DNA from: Streptomyces toyocaensis
GTDB taxonomy: Bacteria; Actinomycetota; Actinomycetes; Streptomycetales; Streptomycetaceae
NCBI RefSeq assembly: GCF_000725125.1
Contig: NZ_JFCB01000001.1
Span: 124,001-188,000 of the forward strand
Length of the DNA: 64,000 nt
Direction of reading: 5' to 3'
The translations under genes and the position numbers were made by a program. Each line of letters begins with the position of its first letter. Position 1 is the stretch's first letter. Below are positions 42,482 through 49,577 of the stretch, piece after piece. The notes beneath the pieces were generated by a model. The model saw only the letters and a program-made list of their open reading frames with translations, was not told the origin of the DNA and did not search any database.

Positions 42482-43755
42482 CAGTGGGTCCTCCAGACAG
42501 CGAACCGCCAGCGGGACAGCCAGCCCCAGAGCAGACCGGCGACGAAGCCGGTGAGGATCAGTGCGCCGAGGAGCCACCAGCCCCGGCCCAGACCGAAGGA
42601 GGCCACGTCGTCCGCCCCGTGCGGACCGTCCACGACGTCGACGGTCAGCTCCAGCGGAAGGCCGGGTGTGGTCTTCACCCCGGATTCCGCCGAGAAGGAG
42701 TGGGTCACCGCCAGGCACACGGTCTCTGCGGCCGGCTTGCCGCTGTCGTCGTCGTCCCGCTCGGGCTTCGGGTGGCGCAGACCGGTGGAGAGGACATCGG
42801 TACGGCCGGTGCCCGCGGCCTCGCCGCGCACGATCTCCCGGCCGTGCAGCGTGACGGCCCGCAGCAGCACACCGTGGTCCGGACGCACGGCCCGGTCCGC
42901 CGCCACGCTCACCGAGGCGCGCAGCTCCTGCCCCGGCAGCAGCTCCACGCGGTACCAGCGCTGCTGCCCGAACTCCTCGCGGTCGGTGTAGAGACCGGAC
43001 CGCAGTGTCGGGGCCTTCGCGCACGTGTCGGCGCCCTGCGTGGCCACCGGCGTCACCACCGGTTCGGCCGCCCGGTCCACCAGCTCGTTCACGCGGTCGG
43101 TGAGTTCGTCCTGGTGCTCGACGGAGGTGTAGGTGCCTCCGGTCGCCTCGGCGATGCAGCTGAGCTGCCGGCTGAGCTTGGCGTTCGGCACCAGGCCCAG
43201 GGTGTCGACGGTCAGGCCGATGCCCTTGGCCGCGATCTCCCGGGCCACCTCGCACGGGTCGAGCGGCGCACAGGTGTCCTCGCCGTCACTGATCAGCACG
43301 ATGCGCTTGGAGCCGTCACCGCCCTCGAGATCGTCGGCCGCCTTCAGCAGCGCGGGACCGATCGGGGTCCAGCCGGTCGGGACGAGCGTGGCCACCGCCG
43401 TCTTGGCCTCGGTGCGGTCCAGCGGGCCGACCGGGTAGAGCTGCGCGGTGTCCTTGCAGCCCTCCTTGCGGTCGTCGCCGGCGTAGTCGGCTCCCAGGGT
43501 GCGGATGCCGAGCTCCACCTCCTCCGGCGTCGCGTCCAGCACCTCGTTGAACGCCTGCTTCGCCGCCGCCATCCGGGACTGGCCGTCGATGTCCTTGGCG
43601 CGCATGGAGCCGCTCACGTCGAGGAGCAGGTTCACCTTGGGTGCGTCCTGGCCCGCGGGTTCATCGGCGGCTGCCCCGGCCGGGAGGGCGAGCCCGGCCG
43701 TCAGTGCGGCGAGCAGGACGCAGACGCCTGCCACCGGCCGTTTTCTTCTGATCAT
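42481..43755 (-). CDS. Secreted von Willebrand factor A (VWA) domain membrane protein
   Basis: A 424-residue protein with a signal peptide (RRKRPVAGVCVLLAALTAGL ... AAADEP), a VWA domain whose MIDAS motif is NLLLDVSGSMRAKD (DxSxS), continued by TPIGPALLKAADDL and RIVLISDGEDTCAPLDPCEV, a beta-rich domain, and a C-terminal transmembrane helix (GWWLLGALILTGFVAGLLWG) with a basic tail. VWA domains bind protein ligands through a metal. It probably works outside the membrane together with the next gene. No operon partner such as a MoxR ATPase is present. Confidence 0.85.
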   Translation of the reverse strand: MIRRKRPVAGVCVLLAALTAGLALPAGAAADEPAGQDAPKVNLLLDVSGSMRAKDIDGQSRMAAAKQAFNEVLDATPEEVELGIRTLGADYAGDDRKEGCKDTAQLYPVGPLDRTEAKTAVATLVPTGWTPIGPALLKAADDLEGGDGSKRIVLISDGEDTCAPLDPCEVAREIAAKGIGLTVDTLGLVPNAKLSRQLSCIAEATGGTYTSVEHQDELTDRVNELVDRAAEPVVTPVATQGADTCAKAPTLRSGLYTDREEFGQQRWYRVELLPGQELRASVSVAADRAVRPDHGVLLRAVTLHGREIVRGEAAGTGRTDVLSTGLRHPKPERDDDDSGKPAAETVCLAVTHSFSAESGVKTTPGLPLELTVDVVDGPHGADDVASFGLGRGWWLLGALILTGFVAGLLWGWLSRWRFAVWRTH

Positions 43756-43800
43756 CGGCGGATCCTATTGATGGGGAGTGCCGCGCTCCAAAACGGAGTG

Positions 43801-45315
43801 TCACCGGCCCTCGACCCGGAAGGGATTGGGCAGCTCGGCCCACTGGTCACCGGCCGTCCGCGGTGACAGCCGCATCAGCGTCAGCGCCTTCGCCGGCAGC
43901 GGCTCGTGCAGCAGCGCGGCCAGGTCCGGGGTGCGCGGCAGATCCCGTACGGCACTCTCCAGGGCCGCGCGCAGGACGGGACCGGAACCGGCCGTACCCG
44001 CCAGCGCGCCCGCGACGAGGGAACCGAACAGCTTGCGGCGCAGCGCGCGTTCGTCGTCCGTGACCATGCGTGCGGGCAACTCGGGGAGCGGCAGGCCGTG
44101 CCGGGCCAGCCGGGCGGGCCCCACCCGCAGATCGGCCAGGTCGCGATAGACCAGCCGCACCGGATTCCCGTCCGGCGTCAGCACCACCAGCAGGTTCTGG
44201 CCGTGCGCCTCCAGCGCCACCCCCATCTCCAGCAGCCGCAGTCCGACGGTGAGGGCGAGCCCCGCGAACCGCGCCAGCCACGCCTCGGAGCAGGGCAGTC
44301 CGGTGGTCGCCAGCGCCGCCACCGGGACGACCCGCTCCCCGGGCCGGGCGTACTCCTCGGGCGACTCGCGCAGCACCGCGGCGAGATCGGGTGATCCCGC
44401 CGCGACCGCGCCCAGCGTGCGGGTGACGTGCAGCAGTCCGTCCGTCCGGGCGGCCACCGCCTGCCCGAAGTCCGACAGCACCGCGGACGCGGCGACAGAC
44501 CCGAGCGAGATGTCCCGCACCGAGGACGTCAGCCGGGCGCTCAGCGCCGTTTTGACGTGCGGCCCGTCCGGCAGCGCCAGTGTGCGCAGTGCCATCAGCG
44601 GATGCGCCGCGAGCCGCCGCCCGCCCGTCCGTTTCAGCACGTGCGCCGCCTGCCAGGGATGCACCGGGACCACCACCCGCCCCGCCTCCCGCAGCCACCC
44701 CGGCCACACCCCCGTCACCAGGCACTCCCCGGCCGGCACCGGTACCAGCACCAGCTCCACCAGGGGCCCGTGCTCGGGACCGTAGGCCAGTTGCTCGGCC
44801 GCCGAGAACCCCGGCCGGGAACGGCAGCCGGGATGGAAGGGATGCCCGTCGACCACCCGCTGCTCCCACTCCCAGTCCCGCGCCGGCCACTCCCGCGGGT
44901 GATTCCCCTGATCCCCCCGCCCCGCCCGCGACAGCGCCAACGACGCGACGCTGTGCCCGAGTTCGGCGGCGAAGAGCGCCGAGTGCGGCACGGCGAGATC
45001 CGTCATCAGCCGCGCCGGATCGTCGTACGCCGTCCCGTCCAGCCACACCTGCGTGACGTAGGCGTCCGTCGCGTACGGATCCGCCCGCGGACCGCGCAGC
45101 CGCCGCCCGTCCGCCAGCCACAGGGCGAGCCCGCCGCCTCCCGCGTCCCGGCGGACGATCCATGGCAGCGGCTCGTGCGCGAGACCACGCCACAGCCGGG
45201 TCAGCACGGCCGCGCGGGCACCGGGCAGCTCGCCCGTGTACCCGGCCACGAGACCGGGCCGTACGGCGGTCAGCTCGTCGGCGATCTCGGCCTCGGCGGC
45301 GGGGGGACGGTGCAC
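43801..45315 (-). CDS. IucA/IucC family NIS siderophore synthetase
   Basis: A 504-residue NRPS-independent siderophore synthetase. GTG 45315 has GAGGAG 8 nt upstream. ATP-grasp-like conserved parts are seen: VDGHPFHPGCRSRPGFSAAE (HP...K/R region), VVPVHPWQAAHVL, LKTALSA-like HVKTALSARLTSSVRDISLG, and the C-terminal LEMGVALEAHGQNLLVVLTP (E-A-H-x-Q-N active-site motif). It adenylates a carboxylate and joins it to an amine or alcohol. It is divergent from a second NIS synthetase with 100 bp between. No transporter or decarboxylase accompanies the pair in the window. Confidence 0.88.
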   Translation of the reverse strand: MHRPPAAEAEIADELTAVRPGLVAGYTGELPGARAAVLTRLWRGLAHEPLPWIVRRDAGGGGLALWLADGRRLRGPRADPYATDAYVTQVWLDGTAYDDPARLMTDLAVPHSALFAAELGHSVASLALSRAGRGDQGNHPREWPARDWEWEQRVVDGHPFHPGCRSRPGFSAAEQLAYGPEHGPLVELVLVPVPAGECLVTGVWPGWLREAGRVVVPVHPWQAAHVLKRTGGRRLAAHPLMALRTLALPDGPHVKTALSARLTSSVRDISLGSVAASAVLSDFGQAVAARTDGLLHVTRTLGAVAAGSPDLAAVLRESPEEYARPGERVVPVAALATTGLPCSEAWLARFAGLALTVGLRLLEMGVALEAHGQNLLVVLTPDGNPVRLVYRDLADLRVGPARLARHGLPLPELPARMVTDDERALRRKLFGSLVAGALAGTAGSGPVLRAALESAVRDLPRTPDLAALLHEPLPAKALTLMRLSPRTAGDQWAELPNPFRVEGR

Positions 45316-45415
45316 GGGCGGACTCCTCGGGGTACGCGCGGGGCGGAACGTCCGGGGGGACGATGACAGACATACTGATCGTCTCCGCCGGACAGACCGT
45401 AGGGAACCAGAACGC

Positions 45416-47005
45416 GTGGACCTCACCCCTCCGCCCGCAGACGGCGACGCGGCGCACCGTGCCGCCCTCGCCCGGCGTGCCGACGCGTACGCGGCCGTTC
45501 CGCTGCTGAACTGTCTGCTGCGCGAGGTGGCCCGGCCCCTGCCCGGCCCGGAGGGCGCGCGGGACGGCGGCACCCACCGGACGTACCGGCTCCCCGGGGT
45601 GAACCGGCTGCTGCGGGTGCGCGGCACCCATCGCCCCGCCGCCCCCGAGGTGCGCACGGCGGGTGCCTGGCACCGCGTGGGCCACATGGAGCTGGTGAAG
45701 CTGGTCGCCGAGGAACTGCGCCGGAGCACCGGCCTGTCCAATCACGAACTGCCCGCGGAGATGCTCGACAGCAGGGACGCCGTGGCCGCCCTGCTCGACG
45801 CCCGCGCCCGGGCCGCACCGCCCGACGACCCGTATCTGCGCTCCGAGCAGTCCCTGCTCACCGGCCACACCCACCATCCCGCGCCCAAGGCGAGGGGCGG
45901 CGGACCCGCGGCCGCCTGGCTGCCGTACGCACCCGAGGCGTACGCCCGCTTCCCGCTGACGCTGCTGGGCGTGCGCGAGGACACGGTGGTGGAGGAGGGC
46001 GACACCGTGGCCCTGGACCGCCTGGGCACCCCTCCGCCCGGTTACCGCCTGCTGCCCGCCCACCCCTGGCAACTGGACCTCGCGGCCCGCGACCTCGCCC
46101 CCGCCTTCGCCGACGGCCGCCTGGTCCGGCTGGGCACGACCCCCTTCCCGGTGTGGCCCACCGCGGCGATCCGCACCGTGTACGCCCCCGGCGAGGACCT
46201 GTTCCTGAAGTTCAGCCTGGACGTGCGCATCACCAACGACATCCGCCGGCTGTGGCGCCACGACCTGTCGCGACTGCGCGCGACGGACACGGCCGCGCGG
46301 TCCGCCTTCGCCGGGTACGAGGGCCCGGCGGCCCCGGCCTGGCTGAGCGACCGCGGCCACCGCACCGCGGACTTCGCCTTCGAGCAGCTGGCCGTCGTGG
46401 TGCGCGACGGACTGCGCGGGCACCTGGCGCCCGGCGCCACGTGCTACCTGGCGGCCGCGCTGGCCGAGGGCTTCGCCGGCGACCCCCTCGCCGGCACGTC
46501 CCGCCCTCACGTGTGGTGGGAGGCGTACCTGTCCCGCGTGGTGCCCCCGGTCCTGACGGCCTTCGCCCGGCACGGCGTCGTCCTGGAGGCCCACCTGCAG
46601 AACACGCTGATCGCCGTGGACGGTGACGGCACACCCGTCCAGGCCCTGTTCCGGGACGCCGAGGGCGTGAAGCTCCTCCCGCGGGCGGCCGCCGGGGCAC
46701 CCGTGCCCACGGTGACCCGGGAGGCCGGCTGGGAACGTCTGGTGTACTGCCTGGTCGTCAACCACCTGATGGAGATCGCCGCCACCCTGTCCGGCCACCA
46801 CCCCGGCCTCGACCCCTGGCCCGCCGTCCGCCGTGAACTGGCGCGCCACGACCTGCCCGAGATCCCCGCCCTCCTCACCGCCCCGGCCCTCCCGGCCAAG
46901 ACCAACCTCCTCCTGCGCTGGACCGCGGCGGACGGCGCCGACGCGCGGTATCTCCCGCTGCCCAGCCCGCTGACCGGCGACCGATCGCGTCAGTCGAAAA
47001 AGTAA
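45416..47005 (+). CDS. IucA/IucC family NIS siderophore synthetase, second paralogue
   Basis: A 529-residue NIS synthetase. GTG 45416 has AGGGAA upstream. Motifs: SLLTGHTHHPAPKARGG, LLPAHPWQLDLAARDL, FLKFSLDVRITNDIRRLWRH and the C-terminal HGVVLEAHLQNTLIAVDG. It differs from the divergent partner in the KFSLDVRITNDIRR block, so the two may use different carboxylates or perform successive condensations. The intergenic region does not contain a recognisable iron box. About 440 bp of non-coding DNA follow. Confidence 0.88.
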   Translation: MDLTPPPADGDAAHRAALARRADAYAAVPLLNCLLREVARPLPGPEGARDGGTHRTYRLPGVNRLLRVRGTHRPAAPEVRTAGAWHRVGHMELVKLVAEELRRSTGLSNHELPAEMLDSRDAVAALLDARARAAPPDDPYLRSEQSLLTGHTHHPAPKARGGGPAAAWLPYAPEAYARFPLTLLGVREDTVVEEGDTVALDRLGTPPPGYRLLPAHPWQLDLAARDLAPAFADGRLVRLGTTPFPVWPTAAIRTVYAPGEDLFLKFSLDVRITNDIRRLWRHDLSRLRATDTAARSAFAGYEGPAAPAWLSDRGHRTADFAFEQLAVVVRDGLRGHLAPGATCYLAAALAEGFAGDPLAGTSRPHVWWEAYLSRVVPPVLTAFARHGVVLEAHLQNTLIAVDGDGTPVQALFRDAEGVKLLPRAAAGAPVPTVTREAGWERLVYCLVVNHLMEIAATLSGHHPGLDPWPAVRRELARHDLPEIPALLTAPALPAKTNLLLRWTAADGADARYLPLPSPLTGDRSRQSKK

Positions 47006-47448
47006 TGGAGAAGGCTTTGGTAACCACGGGTTACCCCGCCTCGGGGAAACTGCTGAAGCGTCTCGAAGTGAGCAGGTGATCGTGACGAAGCGACTGGCCG
47101 AAACGTTGCACCGTGCTATAGTGGGGCAGCTGTGGATAGTCGCAAATGCCCGCTTTGGTCAGAAGGGTGCAGGCTTCTGCCTGTCGCTGCTGACGTCCAG
47201 TCGAATAGTACTGCTGAGTAAGAGCCGGCTGTGCCAGATGATCCGGTCCTCAGGGGCCGGACGGTATACGGGGGTGAGTCATGGCAGGCGATGGCATACC
47301 TTGAACCGGTCCGACGCTGATCGCGTCCTCGCCATCAATTGATGAACTCCACGTTTGAAATCGGAAATCCGTGCCGCGCTTGATGCGCTGTGGCCGATCG
47401 ATTTCAACATGTTCTTTTCAGTTGCACGAGTGTGATCGGGTGGGGGTA
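47006..47448. promoter_or_regulatory. Long upstream region of the ATPase-less LAL regulator
   Basis: 443 bp of relatively AT-rich sequence without a convincing gene. It holds one -10-like TATAGT at 47117-47122, but no matching -35 at 17-18 bp. A small frame at 47076-47342 lacks codon bias. It marks the border between the siderophore genes and the terpenoid region. Confidence 0.4.
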
Positions 47449-49491
47449 ATGTCGGTGAGGCCTACAACTGTGCACCGAGAGTCCGACGAGATATCTGACG
47501 TCGCAATCGGGCGGTGGGCTCGGGGGACACTGAACGAAGCATCCCGGAGGGACGCGTTATCCGATATTCTCGGGGCTGATGTCAGTCACGAACTGGTCGA
47601 CTTCGCCGCGGGTGCCGGTGGAGACGTCCACCTGCTGGCCGAGTTCGCGCTCGGCCTCGCCGAGGAGGGGCTGACCGAACGGCGCAACGGTGTGGTCCGG
47701 CTCACCGTGCGGCGGATCCCGCGCCGTGTGCTGACCGCGGTGAGCAGCCAGTTGAGCGAACTGAGTGCGTCGTGCCAGCAGTTCCTCAAAGTCGCGGCGG
47801 TGCTGGGCAGGACCTTCATGCTGGAGGACGTGTCCAGAATGCTGGACCGGTCCTCGGCCAGTCTGCTCGCCCCTCTGGACGAGGCCCTGCTCTCCGGATT
47901 CGTCGTCGAAGCCGAACACCGACTGGCGTTCCAGAGCGATTTCCACTTCCGGGGGGTGTTCGAGTCCATTCCCGCGCCTGCGCGCGGCGCGTTGCAGCGT
48001 GAGGCAATGGGCACCTCCGCGCAACGCACCCGTGAGAACGCCGTGCGCGGCGGAACGGCCGGGCGGCCGGCCGCTTCACGCCGTGCGGCCGGAGAGGGAT
48101 CCGGTGGCCCGTGTTCCAGGGCCCACAGTCTCATCATGAAGGGCGACGCGGTCGCCGGCGTACGCGTCGCGGAAAGCCTTCTCGCCGATCCGGGAACATC
48201 GCATGCGGACCGGGTCGATGCGGAGGCGTCAGTGATTCTGGGATGCTTCCTGCTCGGGCAGGAAAGAGCCGTCACCCTTTCCGAGCGCATTCTTCGGGAG
48301 CGCGGCACCCGGCCGGGGGACGTCGCCGCATTGATGGCGCTCGCCACTCTGTCCAATGTGCGCTGGCGGGCCGGAGAACTGGCCGAAGGGCTAAGTCTCG
48401 GGCGCACCGCCGTACGCCACGGCGAGGATGCCGATCCCGTGTGGCGGCTGCATTTCCAGCTCGCCCTTGCGGGAAAGTTCGCCAACCTCCGGGAATTCGA
48501 CACGGCGGAATCGCTGATCGATGCCGCGGAGGCTGGTCTGCGGGACATGGTCTCACCGGTCTGGACGGCTGCGCCCGCGGCCATGCGGGCCCGGGTGTAT
48601 CTCCAGTCCAAGCGTCTGGGCGACGCGCGGCAGCAGGCGGAGGCGGCGACCGCCGCGTGGGAGCAGGAGGCTGTCCCCGTGCTCCGGCCGCTGGCGTCCT
48701 CCGTGCTCGGCACCATCTCGCTGTACCTGGGGGACCTGCCCGCGGCGATCGAGCACGTGGAGCGGATGCACACCGACCTGACGAGGTGTCAGGGAGTGCT
48801 GCTGTCCGCCCAGTACGCCTGGACGGACATACTGGTCACGGCCAAGAAGGACGGGCCCCGGGCGGCCGTCGAGTTGCTGTCCGGCACATACGGTCACCTG
48901 CCGACGCAGCGGTCTCTCTACATCGAGGACCCGAGTTCCGCCGCCTTTCTCGTCCGTCTGGCGCGCGATGTCGGTGACAGCGAGCTCAAGCGCAGCGTCC
49001 TCGACACCGTGGACGGTCTCGCGGGCGACAATCCCGGTTTCCAGATCGTCGGCCTCACGGCCATGCATGCCAACGCATTGGCCGACAGTGACACGGCCGC
49101 CCTGGCACACATCATCGTGGAGTCGCCGGATCCCGTTTCCGTCGCCCTGGCGACGGAGGAACTCGCCACGCTGTACGCGGCCCAGGCCCCGGCGCGGTGG
49201 CGGAAGACGATTTCCCCGCCGTCCGAGGACACCTCGTCACTCCGGAATCTCACCTGCTGGTCGCGCCTTACGGAGATGGAGCAGCGCATCTCCTATCTGG
49301 TGAGCGTGGGACTGACGAACCGCCAGATCGCGAGGCGCGTGCACCTGTCGGCCCACACGGTCAACTACCACCTCCGGAAGATCTACCGGAAACTGGGGAT
49401 CAACACGCGCGTCGAACTGGCGCGCCAGGCGGCTACCTATTCGAGTGGGGCCGCCGTCTACTCGATGGAGGGGGAGGAGAACAGCCTCTGA
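47449..49491 (+). CDS. LAL-like LuxR regulator lacking the ATPase domain, with a TTA codon
   Basis: A 680-residue regulator. It starts in what corresponds to the region after the nucleotide-binding core of LAL proteins (DFAAGAGGDVHLLAEFALGL, QFLKVAAVLGRTFMLEDVSR), continues as TPR-like helices (RAGELAEGLSLGRTAVRHGE) and ends in a LuxR HTH (LTEMEQRISYLVSVGLTNRQ, IARRVHLSAHTVNYHLRKIY, RKLGINTRVELARQAA). No Walker A or B motif is present. Codon 37 is TTA (47557-47559), so translation should depend on the bldA tRNA. GGGGGTA precedes ATG 47449. It converges with a full LAL gene and sits at the edge of the mevalonate operon, so it is probably a cluster-specific activator. Confidence 0.85.
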   Translation: MSVRPTTVHRESDEISDVAIGRWARGTLNEASRRDALSDILGADVSHELVDFAAGAGGDVHLLAEFALGLAEEGLTERRNGVVRLTVRRIPRRVLTAVSSQLSELSASCQQFLKVAAVLGRTFMLEDVSRMLDRSSASLLAPLDEALLSGFVVEAEHRLAFQSDFHFRGVFESIPAPARGALQREAMGTSAQRTRENAVRGGTAGRPAASRRAAGEGSGGPCSRAHSLIMKGDAVAGVRVAESLLADPGTSHADRVDAEASVILGCFLLGQERAVTLSERILRERGTRPGDVAALMALATLSNVRWRAGELAEGLSLGRTAVRHGEDADPVWRLHFQLALAGKFANLREFDTAESLIDAAEAGLRDMVSPVWTAAPAAMRARVYLQSKRLGDARQQAEAATAAWEQEAVPVLRPLASSVLGTISLYLGDLPAAIEHVERMHTDLTRCQGVLLSAQYAWTDILVTAKKDGPRAAVELLSGTYGHLPTQRSLYIEDPSSAAFLVRLARDVGDSELKRSVLDTVDGLAGDNPGFQIVGLTAMHANALADSDTAALAHIIVESPDPVSVALATEELATLYAAQAPARWRKTISPPSEDTSSLRNLTCWSRLTEMEQRISYLVSVGLTNRQIARRVHLSAHTVNYHLRKIYRKLGINTRVELARQAATYSSGAAVYSMEGEENSL

Positions 49492-49577
49492 GCCACCCCT
49501 TGGCATGTCATGTTCATTACCGAATCATGGGCATGACGGGCAGGGGGTGGCCCGGCCGGCGTCGCGTGGCGGACGGA

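Noticed and set aside
45316-45415. Search for an iron box between the NIS synthetases
   Set aside because: No stretch resembled TTAGGTTAGGCTCACCTAA; the region has only short imperfect dyads.
47076-47342. An 88-residue frame in the gap before the ATPase-less LAL gene
   Set aside because: Third codon positions are not GC-biased and no Shine-Dalgarno or domain is evident; treated as regulatory leader.
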